Source: Dyella jiangningensis
GTDB lineage: Bacteria; Pseudomonadota; Gammaproteobacteria; Xanthomonadales; Rhodanobacteraceae
Direction: 5' to 3'
Length of the DNA: 64,000 nucleotides
Assembly (NCBI RefSeq): GCF_003264855.1
Contig: NZ_NFZS01000004.1
Coordinates: 62,001-126,000, forward strand
Shown here: positions 53,876 to 62,689 of the stretch, one piece after another
Layout: every line of letters starts with the position of its first letter
How positions within the stretch are numbered: position 1 is the stretch's first letter
Notes under the pieces: generated by a model
The model's input: only the letters and a program-made list of their open reading frames with translations
What the model was told of the DNA's origin: nothing
Databases searched by the model: none
Made by a program: the position numbers and the translations under genes

Positions 53876-55876
53876 ATGAAGCTGGAGTGTGCAAGTGCGT
53901 TCGTCATCGCCGCTGTCCTCGCTTTCGCCTCATCGGATATCCACGCGCAGACAACCCCGACGAACGAACAAGGTGCGTTCGTGCTGCACAAGTTCGCGCG
54001 AGCGATCGGCAAGGAGACCTATACGATCGAGCGCAAGGATGGGCAACTGCTGCTCACCTCCGATTTCCTGTTCACCGATCGCGGCACACCGGTGCCGCTC
54101 AAGACCGAATACCGTGCGACCGATGAGGCGCATCCGCTTTCCTTGACGACCCGCGGCCATTCCTCGCGCTCCAGCGAATTGAACGATGATTTCGCCATCG
54201 ATGCGACGCGCGCCCACGTATCGCTCGTGCGCGATGGCAAGAAGACGCTTTATCCGGCCAACGACCACACCTTCCTGATGGACGGCTATTCGCCGGTCGC
54301 CATGCAGCAGATGCTGATGAGGTACTGGCTTTCGCAGGGCCACCCCGGGCGCATCGCCGCGCCGCCCGGCAACGACATCCATATCCAGCCCACGTCCGAT
54401 CTCCACATCAAGCTTGCCGATCGCGATGTCACCCTGCACGGCTACCAGGTGTCCGGCCTGGCATGGGGCAGCGAAGCGCTATGGATGGACGACAACAACC
54501 AGTTGGCCGCCCTGGTCACGCGTGATGCCGAATTCGATCATTTCGAGGCTGTGCGCGAAGCCTACGAGCCGGCGCTCGGCACCTTCATCCAGCGCGCCGC
54601 CAACGATGGCCTGGCCACGCTGGCCCAGCTCGCCGCCCAGGCCCGGCAGCCGATCGTCAAGCGTCTCGTCGTCACGCATGCCACATTGATCGACGGCACC
54701 GGCGCACCGGCGCAAAGCGACGTCTCCGTGTTCATGGAAGATGGACGCATTACGCGCATCGCACATGCCAAGGATCATGCATCGACCAAGGGATATGACA
54801 TCGTCGACGGGCACGGCAAGTTCCTCATCCCTGGGCTGTGGGACATGCACGCGCATTACGAGCAGGTCGAATGGGGACCGGTGTACCTGGCCTCCGGCAT
54901 TACCACCGTGCGCGATTGCGGCAACATCTTCGACTTCATTACCGCAGTGCGCGACGCCATCGACCAGGGGCGCGGCATTGGCCCACGCATCCTGATGGCT
55001 GGTGTCATCGATGGCACCGGGCCGATCACCCTGGGTGCGGTCGTTGCGGACACCCCTGAACAGGCCAAGGCATGGGTCAAACGCTACAAGGACGTCGGCG
55101 CGCGACAGATCAAGATCTACAGCAGCATGAAGCCGGAACTGGTACCGGTGATCACGGCCGAAGCGCACCGCCTGGGCATGACGGTGACAGGCCACGTGCC
55201 TGAGGGCATGACGTCCGAACAGGTCGTCAAGGATGGCTTCGACGGCATCAACCACATCCATTTCGTCGCGCGCGACCTGCTGCACATGGAGCGCAACAAA
55301 CCGCTGCCGCCGCTGGACTTCACCACGCCGGATGCGACGCGCCAGCTGGCGCTGTTCCGCGAACACCACACCGTCATCGACGACACCATCGTCCTGTTCG
55401 AGACACAGATGCATCCGCAGACGACGCCGCTCAGCGCGATCGAGCCCGGCATCACGCACGTGGCGCCCGAACTCGCCGCGGCGCTGGACAGCCCCGGCGT
55501 GTCCGCTGAGCGCGCCAAGCGCTACGACTATCTGCTCGCCACCTTGCGCGAACTGCATCGACAGGGCCTTCCCATCGTTGCGGGTACGGATCAGGCCATT
55601 CCCGGCTATTCGCTGCACCGCGAACTGGAAATCTACGTCCAGGCCGGCTTCACGCCGATGGAAGCATTGATGGCGGCGACGAGCGTGCCGGCACGAGTCA
55701 TGGGCCTGGAGAACGAAGTCGGCACGTTGACCGTGGGCAAGCGAGCCGACATGGTGCTGCTCGACGCCGATCCGCTGGCCGACATCCACAACACGCGACG
55801 CATCGCCAAGACCATCGAGGCAGGCGCGGTCTACGACCCGGTGCCACTATGGCGATCGGTGGGCTTCAGGCCGTGA
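53876..55876 (+). CDS. Secreted amidohydrolase (imidazolonepropionase-like)
   Basis: 666 aa from ATG 53876 (AGGAG upstream). Signal peptide (about residues 1-22), then an N-terminal domain of about 240 residues of unknown type that resembles a substrate-binding beta sheet. The metal-dependent amidohydrolase TIM barrel follows: metal ligands HAH in GLWDMHAHYEQVEWGPVYLA, Lys in RQIKIYSS, His in VTGHVPEG, His in GINHIH, and Asp in IVAGTDQAIPGYSL. The C-terminal strand GTLTVGKRADMVLLDADPLA is typical. Substrate could be a cyclic amide, peptide or N-acyl compound; periplasmic or secreted location is expected. Confidence 0.88.
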   Translation: MKLECASAFVIAAVLAFASSDIHAQTTPTNEQGAFVLHKFARAIGKETYTIERKDGQLLLTSDFLFTDRGTPVPLKTEYRATDEAHPLSLTTRGHSSRSSELNDDFAIDATRAHVSLVRDGKKTLYPANDHTFLMDGYSPVAMQQMLMRYWLSQGHPGRIAAPPGNDIHIQPTSDLHIKLADRDVTLHGYQVSGLAWGSEALWMDDNNQLAALVTRDAEFDHFEAVREAYEPALGTFIQRAANDGLATLAQLAAQARQPIVKRLVVTHATLIDGTGAPAQSDVSVFMEDGRITRIAHAKDHASTKGYDIVDGHGKFLIPGLWDMHAHYEQVEWGPVYLASGITTVRDCGNIFDFITAVRDAIDQGRGIGPRILMAGVIDGTGPITLGAVVADTPEQAKAWVKRYKDVGARQIKIYSSMKPELVPVITAEAHRLGMTVTGHVPEGMTSEQVVKDGFDGINHIHFVARDLLHMERNKPLPPLDFTTPDATRQLALFREHHTVIDDTIVLFETQMHPQTTPLSAIEPGITHVAPELAAALDSPGVSAERAKRYDYLLATLRELHRQGLPIVAGTDQAIPGYSLHRELEIYVQAGFTPMEALMAATSVPARVMGLENEVGTLTVGKRADMVLLDADPLADIHNTRRIAKTIEAGAVYDPVPLWRSVGFRP

Positions 55877-55884
55877 TCGCGTGA

Positions 55885-55918
55885 AAAAGAAAACCCCGGC
55901 CATGCCGGGGTTTTCTTC
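55885..55918. terminator. Bidirectional rho-independent terminator
   Basis: GAAAACCCCGGC-AT-GCCGGGGTTTTC with A-tract on one side and TTTTCTT on the other, between convergent amidohydrolase and gyrA. Confidence 0.93.
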
Positions 55919-55935
55919 ACCTCATCGGGCGGGGA

Positions 55936-58584
55936 TCACTCGCCGTCGCCGGGCGTGTCATCACCGGTTTCGGGCACATCGCCGCCGGCTGCGTCAGACG
56001 CCGTGGATACGTCATCACCGATCGCGTCGGGGGCTGCGCCCTCTTCGCCTTCACCGTTCTCCGTTTCCGCATCGAGACGAACCACGCTGACCAGCTTCTC
56101 GTCCGCGGGCAGGCGGATCAGCGTCACGCCCTGCGTGTTGCGGCTGAGCTGCGAGACTTCCGCCACGCGGGTACGCACCAGCGTGCCCTGGTCGGAGATC
56201 AGCATCATCTCGTGCGCTTCGGTGACCTGGGTTGCCGCGACCAGCGCACCGTTGCGTTCGGAACACTGGATGCCGATCACGCCCTGCGTGCCACGCCCCT
56301 TTTTCGGGAACTCGTCGAGCGCCGTGCGCTTGCCGTAGCCACGCTCGGTCGCGGTAAGGATGTCGCCCTCGGCCGCCACGATCAGCGACACCACGGAGGC
56401 ATCGTCCGCCAGCCGCATGCCGCGCACGCCGGTGGCGGTACGGCCCATGGAGCGCACTTCCGACTCGTCGAAGCGCACCGTCTTGCCGTTGGAGGCGAAC
56501 AGCAGCACGTCGCTGTTGCCATCGGTCAGCGCGACGTTGACCAGCGCATCGCCCTCGTCGAGGTTGATGGCGATCTTGCCCTTCTGCAGCTGGAACGCGA
56601 ACTCGGTGAGCGGCGTCTTCTTCACCGTGCCCTGCTTGGTGGCGAAGAACACGAAGCGATCTTCAGTGTATTCGCGCACCGGCAGCACGGCCTGTACCTT
56701 CTCGCCCTCGCCCAGCGGCAGCAGGTTCACCATCGGCTTGCCGCGCGCGTTCGGACCGGACTCCGGCATCTGGTACACGTTGAGCCAGTACACGCGGCCG
56801 GTGCTGGTGAAGGTGAGCAGCGTGTCATGGGTATTCACCACCCACAGCTGCTCGACGAAATCCTCATCCTTCAACGCCGAGGCCGAACGACCCTTGCCGC
56901 CGCGGCGCTGCGCGCGATACGTGCTGGCCGGCTGACGTTTCACGTAGCCGGTGTGCGACAGCGTGACCACGACGTCTTCCGGCGCGATCAGGTCGAGGAC
57001 GTTGAGGTCTTCCTGCGAATGCTGGATCTCGGTACGACGCTTGTCGCCGAACTCCTCGTTGATCACGATCAGCTCGTCGCGGATCACCGCGAGCAGGCGT
57101 GCGGGATCTTCCAGGATCTGGATCAGGCCGCGGATCGTCTCCAGCACCTGGCGGTATTCGTCCGAGAGCTTTTCCTGCTCCAGCCCGGTGAGGCGATGCA
57201 GGCGCATCGCCAGGATTTCCTGAGCCTGCACTTCGGACAGCTGGTAGCCCTCGGCCTTGAGGCCGTCACGCGGGTCCATGTCTTCCGGACGCGAGGCTTC
57301 CGCGCCCGCGGCCTGCAGCAGCGTGGCCACCATGCCCGGCTGCCACTTGCGCGCCAGCATGCGCTCACGCGCTTCCTGCGGCGACGCCGAGGTGCGGATC
57401 AGCTCGATCATCTCGTCGATGTTGGCGAGCGCGACGGTGAGGCCTTCGAGGATGTGCGCACGCGCACGCGCCTTGCGCAGCTCGAAGATGGTGCGGCGCG
57501 TCACCACTTCGCGGCGGTGGCGGATGAAGGCCTCGAGGATGTCCTTGAGATTCAGCAGGCGCGGCTGGCCGTCCAAAAGCGCGACCATGTTGATGCCGAA
57601 CGTCACCTGCAGCTGGGTCTGCTGGAACAGGTTGTTGAGCACCACGTCGGCCATCGCGTCGCGACGGATCTCGATCACCACGCGCATGCCGTCCTTGTCG
57701 GACTCGTCGCGCAGTTCGCTGATGCCTTCGATCTTCTTTTCCTTGACCAGCTCGGCGATCTTCTCGATCAGGCGAGCCTTGTTCACCTGATACGGCAGTT
57801 CGTGGACGAGGATGGTCTCGCGGCCGTTGGATTCGGTCTCGATCTCGGTCTTGGCGCGCACCAGGATGCGGCCGCGACCCGTGCGATACGCCTCGATGAT
57901 GCCGGACGAACCGTTGATGATGCCCGCGGTCGGGAAATCCGGCCCGGGAACATAGTGCATGAGGTCATCGACCGACAGCGTCGGATCGTCGATCAGCGCG
58001 ATGGTCGCGGCGATGACTTCGTTGAGGTTGTGCGGCGGCACGTTGGTCGCCATGCCGACCGCGATACCCGACGAACCATTGATCAGCAGGTTCGGCACGC
58101 GCGTCGGCAGGACCAGCGGCTCCTGCTCACTTTCGTCGTAGTTGGGACCGAAGTCGACGGTGTCCTTGTCGATGTCGGCCAGCAGCTCGTGCGTGAGGCT
58201 CGCCATGCGCACTTCGGTGTATCGCATCGCCGCCGCGTTGTCGCCGTCGACCGAACCGAAGTTGCCCTGGCCGTCGACCAGCATGTAGCGCAGCGAGAAG
58301 GCCTGCGCCATGCGCACGATCGTGTCGTAGACCGAGGCGTCGCCGTGCGGGTGGTATTTACCGATGACGTCACCGACCACGCGGGCCGATTTCTTGTAGG
58401 GCTTGTTCCAGGCGTTGCCCAGTTCGTTCATGGCGAACAGGACGCGGCGGTGCACAGGCTTGAGGCCGTCGCGGACATCCGGAAGGGCGCGTCCCACGAT
58501 CACGCTCATGGCGTAATCGAGGTAGCTCTGGCGCATCTCGTCTTCGATGTTGACGCGAATGACTTCTTTGGCGAGTTCTGCCAT
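55936..58584 (-). CDS. gyrA: DNA gyrase subunit A
   Basis: 882 aa from ATG 58584. Numbering is the same as in E. coli through the active site: Tyr122 in [10 protein letters not shown] is the DNA-cleaving tyrosine. The quinolone-resistance-determining region reads [14 protein letters not shown], so residue 83 is Ala and 84 is Ser (E. coli has Ser83-Ala84); Asp87 is kept. The GyrA box QRRGGKG and a six-bladed C-terminal DNA-wrapping domain follow, ending in an acidic tail ([14 protein letters not shown]). The gene is downstream of gtrA and mtnA. It introduces negative supercoils together with GyrB. Confidence 0.97.
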   Translation of the reverse strand: MAELAKEVIRVNIEDEMRQSYLDYAMSVIVGRALPDVRDGLKPVHRRVLFAMNELGNAWNKPYKKSARVVGDVIGKYHPHGDASVYDTIVRMAQAFSLRYMLVDGQGNFGSVDGDNAAAMRYTEVRMASLTHELLADIDKDTVDFGPNYDESEQEPLVLPTRVPNLLINGSSGIAVGMATNVPPHNLNEVIAATIALIDDPTLSVDDLMHYVPGPDFPTAGIINGSSGIIEAYRTGRGRILVRAKTEIETESNGRETILVHELPYQVNKARLIEKIAELVKEKKIEGISELRDESDKDGMRVVIEIRRDAMADVVLNNLFQQTQLQVTFGINMVALLDGQPRLLNLKDILEAFIRHRREVVTRRTIFELRKARARAHILEGLTVALANIDEMIELIRTSASPQEARERMLARKWQPGMVATLLQAAGAEASRPEDMDPRDGLKAEGYQLSEVQAQEILAMRLHRLTGLEQEKLSDEYRQVLETIRGLIQILEDPARLLAVIRDELIVINEEFGDKRRTEIQHSQEDLNVLDLIAPEDVVVTLSHTGYVKRQPASTYRAQRRGGKGRSASALKDEDFVEQLWVVNTHDTLLTFTSTGRVYWLNVYQMPESGPNARGKPMVNLLPLGEGEKVQAVLPVREYTEDRFVFFATKQGTVKKTPLTEFAFQLQKGKIAINLDEGDALVNVALTDGNSDVLLFASNGKTVRFDESEVRSMGRTATGVRGMRLADDASVVSLIVAAEGDILTATERGYGKRTALDEFPKKGRGTQGVIGIQCSERNGALVAATQVTEAHEMMLISDQGTLVRTRVAEVSQLSRNTQGVTLIRLPADEKLVSVVRLDAETENGEGEEGAAPDAIGDDVSTASDAAGGDVPETGDDTPGDGE

Positions 58585-58688
58585 CAATCGGCTTCCCTGA
58601 TGAAGAAAAGGGTCGCTGCGTACGCACCCTCCGTGCGTTGGCCAGCGACCTGGAAACAACCCGCTAAGTGTAACACGTTTGACGTCGA

Positions 58689-58714
58689 ATTCACAGTATT
58701 TATTACTTGTGAAT
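58689..58714. promoter_or_regulatory. AT-rich inverted repeat in the gyrA promoter region
   Basis: ATTCACA, 12-nt A/T-rich spacer, TGTGAAT, about 105 nt upstream of gyrA in the otherwise GC-rich 137-nt gap after gtrA. On the minus strand an extended -10-like TGTTACACT follows about 20 nt further on. Likely gyrA promoter/operator region; factor unknown. Confidence 0.45.
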
Positions 58715-58721
58715 CAATGAC

Positions 58722-59132
58722 TTAAACCGAGGTTTTGGCGCGCTTGAAAAGCACGCCGCGGGCTGTCGAAAAATTAACCAGCGAGGCTGCGGCCGAGCTC
58801 GCCGCCACGGCCAGCGCGGGCCAGCGATGCAGCCATGGATAGAACATGAGAATGGCCGCGTAGGCGGCGTAATTGACCACCGCGCCCACGCTCATCAACG
58901 CGATCCAATGCAGCCATTCGGCGCGCAACGAGCGGCCGCTGAGACGATGCGCGAAGGTGTAGCGACGGTTCCACAACCAGGTCGCCGTCGCGGCGGAAAG
59001 GAACGACACCACGCGCGCGACGTACGCGTTCCAATGCCCCCAGCTGACCAGCGCCTGCACCACGCCGGCGTCGACCACCAGGCCGATGACACCACCGACG
59101 CCGAACAGCACGACCTGCCGGCGCAATCCCAT
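58722..59132 (-). CDS. GtrA-family membrane protein
   Basis: 136 aa from ATG 59132, which overlaps the mtnA stop by one base (TGATG). Four membrane segments: VVLFGVGGVIGLVVDAGVVQ, VARVVSFLSAATATWLWN, WIALMSVGAVVNYAAYAAIL and LAVAASSAAASLVNFSTAR, with the family RRYTF loop. GtrA proteins are thought to flip lipid-linked sugars, e.g. bactoprenyl-glucose, in O-antigen or teichoic acid modification. No glycosyltransferase gene is adjacent, so the lipid partner is not identified here. Confidence 0.88.
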   Translation of the reverse strand: MGLRRQVVLFGVGGVIGLVVDAGVVQALVSWGHWNAYVARVVSFLSAATATWLWNRRYTFAHRLSGRSLRAEWLHWIALMSVGAVVNYAAYAAILMFYPWLHRWPALAVAASSAAASLVNFSTARGVLFKRAKTSV

Positions 59133-60142
59133 CAGCCGAACATCGCCTGCATGGCCTGTGTGCTCGGGCGTTCGATCACGCCCTTCTCGGTGACGATGGC
59201 ATCGATCAACGACGCCGGCGTGACGTCGAAGACGGGATTCCACGCCTGGGCACCGTCCACGACGGTGCGGCGCCCGGCAACGGCCAGCAGCTCGGCCGGA
59301 TCTCGCAGCTCGATCTCGATGTCCTCGCCCGATGCCGTGGCCATGTCCACCGTGGACGACGGCGCCACGACCATGAACTTCACGCCGTGGTGGCGCGCTG
59401 CGATCGCGAGCTGGTACGTACCGATCTTGTTGGCGGTATCGCCATTGGCGGCGATGCGATCGGCGCCCACGATCACCCACTGCACTTCACCCGTACGCAT
59501 CAGGTGCGCGGCAGCGGAGTCGGCAATGAGCTTGGCCGGCACGCCGTCACGCACCAGCTCCCACATGGTGAGGCGAGCACCCTGCTGCCACGGGCGAGTC
59601 TCGCCGGCGTACACACGCTCGACGCGACCGTTGGCCACGCCGGCGCGGATGACACCCAGCGCCGTGCCGAAACCCGCCGTGGCGAGCGAACCGGTGTTGC
59701 AATGCGTGAGCACGCCCGAATGCGGCGCGATCAGGGAAGCGCCCAGCTCGCCCATGTGGCGGTTGGCGGCAAGGTCTTCGTCCTGGATCGCCTGCGCCTC
59801 ACGCTCGAGCGCCGCGGCGTCGGCGCCAGCGGCGATGCGTGCCTTCATGCGGTCCAACGCCCACATCAGGTTCACCGCCGTGGGGCGCGCAGCACGCAAC
59901 ATGGCCAGCGCGGCATCCAACGGTTCACCCTGCTTCGCCGCCAGCACCACGCCCCAGGCTGCGGCGATGCCGATGGCGGGCGCGCCGCGCACGGCCAGGT
60001 CCTTGATGGCCTGGGTCACGTCGGTGGCGCTGGCGCAATCGATCCAGCGTTCTTCCTGCGGAAGCACGCGCTGGTCGAGCAGGCGCAGGTGATCGCCCTG
60101 CCACTGCACGGCACGAATGCGGTCGTAACGGTCGTAATCCAT
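59132..60142 (-). CDS. mtnA: S-methyl-5-thioribose-1-phosphate isomerase
   Basis: 336 aa from ATG 60142; a TTG at 60157 would add five residues and neither start has a strong ribosome site. Isomerises methylthioribose 1-phosphate to the ribulose form in methionine salvage. Conserved blocks: [36 protein letters not shown], catalytic Cys in [30 protein letters not shown], and catalytic Asp in [20 protein letters not shown]. It overlaps gtrA, and gyrA lies further downstream, an order also seen in Xanthomonas. Confidence 0.94.
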   Translation of the reverse strand: MDYDRYDRIRAVQWQGDHLRLLDQRVLPQEERWIDCASATDVTQAIKDLAVRGAPAIGIAAAWGVVLAAKQGEPLDAALAMLRAARPTAVNLMWALDRMKARIAAGADAAALEREAQAIQDEDLAANRHMGELGASLIAPHSGVLTHCNTGSLATAGFGTALGVIRAGVANGRVERVYAGETRPWQQGARLTMWELVRDGVPAKLIADSAAAHLMRTGEVQWVIVGADRIAANGDTANKIGTYQLAIAARHHGVKFMVVAPSSTVDMATASGEDIEIELRDPAELLAVAGRRTVVDGAQAWNPVFDVTPASLIDAIVTEKGVIERPSTQAMQAMFG

Positions 60143-60198
60143 AAACGGTCTTGCCAATCGAAATAGAAGGAAGCGGACAGCGTGTCCGCGACGAGAAA

Positions 60199-60384
60199 TC
60201 AGGGGCCGTCAGGCATCAGCAGCCACAGCACCAGGTACGCCACGATGCCCGAGCCGCCCATGAACGTAAGGACGACCCACAGGATGCGGACCAGGGTGGG
60301 ATCCCAACCCAGGTATTCGGCAATGCCGCCGCAGACGCCGGCGAGCTTCCTGTCGGTGAGCGAACGATGCAGACGCTTTTCCAT
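60199..60384 (-). CDS. PspC-domain small membrane protein
   Basis: 61 aa from ATG 60384 (GGAAGAGAGA ribosome site). It reads [20 protein letters not shown] then [20 protein letters not shown] with one or two membrane segments and [11 protein letters not shown] at the end. This is the PspC fold: the [15 protein letters not shown] motif followed by a membrane helix. PspC proteins respond to membrane stress, but short stand-alone forms are common and of unclear function. It sits 28 nt after the phaC stop and 56 nt before mtnA. Confidence 0.88.
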   Translation of the reverse strand: MEKRLHRSLTDRKLAGVCGGIAEYLGWDPTLVRILWVVLTFMGGSGIVAYLVLWLLMPDGP

Positions 60385-60412
60385 GAGCGATCTCTCTTCC
60401 TCGGGCCAGCGC

Positions 60413-61480
60413 TCAGTTTCGCGTACTGAGCCACTGGTGGATAGCCGGCGGCACCTCGCGCTGGGCACGACCGGAGACATAGATGCCGATATGCCCGCCC
60501 TTGAAGGCGAGCTGGGTGTAATCGGTCGTGCCCACATGACGGCCAAGGGCGAGCGACGCATCGGGCGGCACCAGATGGTCCTGCTCGGCGAAGATGTTGA
60601 GCACCGGCTGGGTGATCATCCCGAGATCGACCGGCTTGCCGCCGATCACCAGATCGCCCTTGATCAGCTTGTTCTGCTGGTAGAAGTCCTTGATGAACTC
60701 ACGGAACGCCTCGCCCGCCTGGTCCGGCGAATCGAAGATCCAGCGCTCCATGCGCAGGAAGTTCTGCAGTTCCTTCGGGTTGTCGAGGATGTCGACCAAA
60801 CCCACGTACTTCTGCTGGTTGAGTCGCACCGGCTTCAGCGTGAGGTAGACCCAATTGAGCAGCTCGGCCGGGATGTTGCCCATGGTGTCGACGAACAGAT
60901 CCACATCCAGGTCGCGCGACCAGCTCGACAGCATGTTGTCGGGCGTCTGGAAGTCCACCGGCGTGACCATGGTGACCAGGTTCTTTACCTTCTCGCCGTG
61001 GGTGGCCGTGTAGCACAGCGAGAACGTGCCGCCCTGGCAGATGCCGAGCAGGTTGATCGCATCCACGCCTGCCGCGTTGCGCACGGCATCCACGCAGCGG
61101 TCGAGATAACCGTTGATGTAGTCATCCAGCGTCAACCAGCGATCGGCGCCGTCCGGATAACCCCAATCGATGAGATAGACGTCCTCGCCCTGCTCAAGCA
61201 GGTTGCGCACCAGCGAGCGGTCTTCCTGCAGGTCGGTCATCCATACCGTGTTGACCAGCGCGTAGACGATAAGCGTCGGCGTCGTCGCTGTCGGCTTGCC
61301 GCGTCCCTTCATGCGCCACACCGTGAGCTTGTCCTCGCGGTACACGACCTCGCGTGGCGTGTTGGCGTACTCGGGTTCCAACTGGTGCTGAAGATTGCCC
61401 AGGCCGGCGGCCAGCTTGCGCTGGAAGGCGGCGATCTCGCCCGTCAATGCGGCGGGGTCGAGGCGTAGCGGCGGAAACAT
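60413..61480 (-). CDS. phaC: Class III poly(3-hydroxyalkanoate) synthase subunit PhaC
   Basis: 355 aa, the length typical of class III PhaC (class I enzymes are about 600). Alpha/beta-hydrolase with the lipase-like box GICQGG carrying nucleophile Cys148, the Asp in AEQDHLVP and the His in KGGHIGIYVSG. Together with PhaE, encoded nine nt upstream, it polymerises short-chain hydroxyacyl-CoA on the granule surface. Good ribosome site AAGGAGCG. No phaB, phaA or phasin gene is nearby. Confidence 0.95.
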   Translation of the reverse strand: MFPPLRLDPAALTGEIAAFQRKLAAGLGNLQHQLEPEYANTPREVVYREDKLTVWRMKGRGKPTATTPTLIVYALVNTVWMTDLQEDRSLVRNLLEQGEDVYLIDWGYPDGADRWLTLDDYINGYLDRCVDAVRNAAGVDAINLLGICQGGTFSLCYTATHGEKVKNLVTMVTPVDFQTPDNMLSSWSRDLDVDLFVDTMGNIPAELLNWVYLTLKPVRLNQQKYVGLVDILDNPKELQNFLRMERWIFDSPDQAGEAFREFIKDFYQQNKLIKGDLVIGGKPVDLGMITQPVLNIFAEQDHLVPPDASLALGRHVGTTDYTQLAFKGGHIGIYVSGRAQREVPPAIHQWLSTRN

Positions 61481-61489
61481 GGACGCTCC

Positions 61490-62533
61490 TTACTTGCGCG
61501 TGCGCGAGCTGCCGCGCACGACGGACTTGCGGGCGACGACCGCGGCCGCCGGCTCGGCGCGGCGCACGACGGCATCTTTTTCGGTTTCGCGCTTGCTGCT
61601 GCGCGTGCCTGGCCGCTTGGCGGTCTTCGCCTCCTCGCTCTTGCCCGACAACTGGCGCTTCAGCGCCGCCACTTCCGCGCGCAGCGCCGCCACTTCGTCG
61701 GACACGGGCGCTGCCTGGTGACCGCGCACTTCGCGACGCAGCTCGTGCAGGCGCTTGCCCAGCGCGGATACCTCGCTGCGCGTCGGCATGCCCAGCTCGC
61801 GGCACGTCGCTTCAAGTTGCTGCTGCTGCAACTGCCGCAGTCGGCCCTGCGCGTTGACCATCTCACCGTAGACGTGGCGGAATTCCTCGGACAGCGCAAT
61901 CTGCGCGTACGCCTCTTCCACGCCATCGACCCACAGATCGTAGAGCGCCTTCAACGATTCGACCTGACGAGTGGAATCGGTGAGCTCGGCAAGCCTGGCC
62001 TGCAGACGCTCGAAGCCTTCGGTATTGGCGCGCTGGATCAACGCCTGGTACTTGCCGGCCCAGTCCAGGTACTCCTGCATCGCCGCAGCCATTTCCTGCT
62101 GCTGCAACTGGCGTTCGCGGGTAAAGCCGAACGCAGCCATGTGCTCCACATCGAAACGCAGGCCCGACTGGCTGTTCTGCAGCCACGACTGCCACAACTG
62201 GGTAAAGCTTCGCGCAGCCTCGCTGTCGATCGATGCGAACGCATGCGCGAACGGTTGCCCGCCGAGGCTCGAAAACAGGTTCTGCAGCGCTTGCTGCCAG
62301 TCGGCCGGGCCCTGCCCGAGGCCGCTACCCACGGCGCCCTGCAACCACTCGTTGTAGCCCTTCAGCGCCGCCATGCTGCGCGACATCAGGTCGTCGGCAC
62401 CCGGCATCGCAGCGCCAGCGCCCGGCACATAAGACGGCGTCGCGTGCTGTTGCAGGTATCGGGTCCAGGCATCCCAGGATTGCTGTGCCAGCATCTGGTA
62501 ATCCTTGAACACATCACTCGCCTGGTCGGCCAT
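61490..62533 (-). CDS. phaE: Class III PHA synthase subunit PhaE
   Basis: 347 aa from ATG 62533; an upstream frame to 62569 is less likely. Helical, Gln/Ala/Trp-rich N-terminal region (YQMLAQQSWDAWTRYLQQHA), the conserved LSEEFRHVYGEMVNAQGRLR and QLQQQQLEATCRELGMPTRS block, then a coiled-coil/Lys-Arg-rich tail (EVAALKRQLSGKSEEAKTAK, KRPGTRSSKRETEKDA). PhaE activates PhaC and has no catalytic residues of its own. The pair phaE-phaC is an operon with 9 nt between. Confidence 0.92.
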   Translation of the reverse strand: MADQASDVFKDYQMLAQQSWDAWTRYLQQHATPSYVPGAGAAMPGADDLMSRSMAALKGYNEWLQGAVGSGLGQGPADWQQALQNLFSSLGGQPFAHAFASIDSEAARSFTQLWQSWLQNSQSGLRFDVEHMAAFGFTRERQLQQQEMAAAMQEYLDWAGKYQALIQRANTEGFERLQARLAELTDSTRQVESLKALYDLWVDGVEEAYAQIALSEEFRHVYGEMVNAQGRLRQLQQQQLEATCRELGMPTRSEVSALGKRLHELRREVRGHQAAPVSDEVAALRAEVAALKRQLSGKSEEAKTAKRPGTRSSKRETEKDAVVRRAEPAAAVVARKSVVRGSSRTRK

Positions 62534-62634
62534 GCCTACGTCCTCATTACTCAGCCGGCATCGTAGCAAAAGCAGGTTACGGCGAACGCAAAAACGGCAT
62601 TACGGGCAAGCACTTTTGGCGCCTTGGGAGCCTT

Positions 62635-62666
62635 GAAAACAAAAGCCCGGCACGTGGCCGGGCTTT
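62635..62666 (-). terminator. Rho-independent terminator of pnp
   Basis: AAAGCCCGGC-CACGT-GCCGGGCTTT with TTTTGTTTTC following on the minus strand, starting about 24 nt after the pnp stop. Confidence 0.88.
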
Positions 62667-62689
62667 CGTCGTTACCTCTGGAGCAAGAC

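Noticed and set aside
56212-58725. An 837-codon frame antisense to gyrA
   Set aside because: GyrA is complete and conserved on the other strand; the antisense frame has shadow composition.
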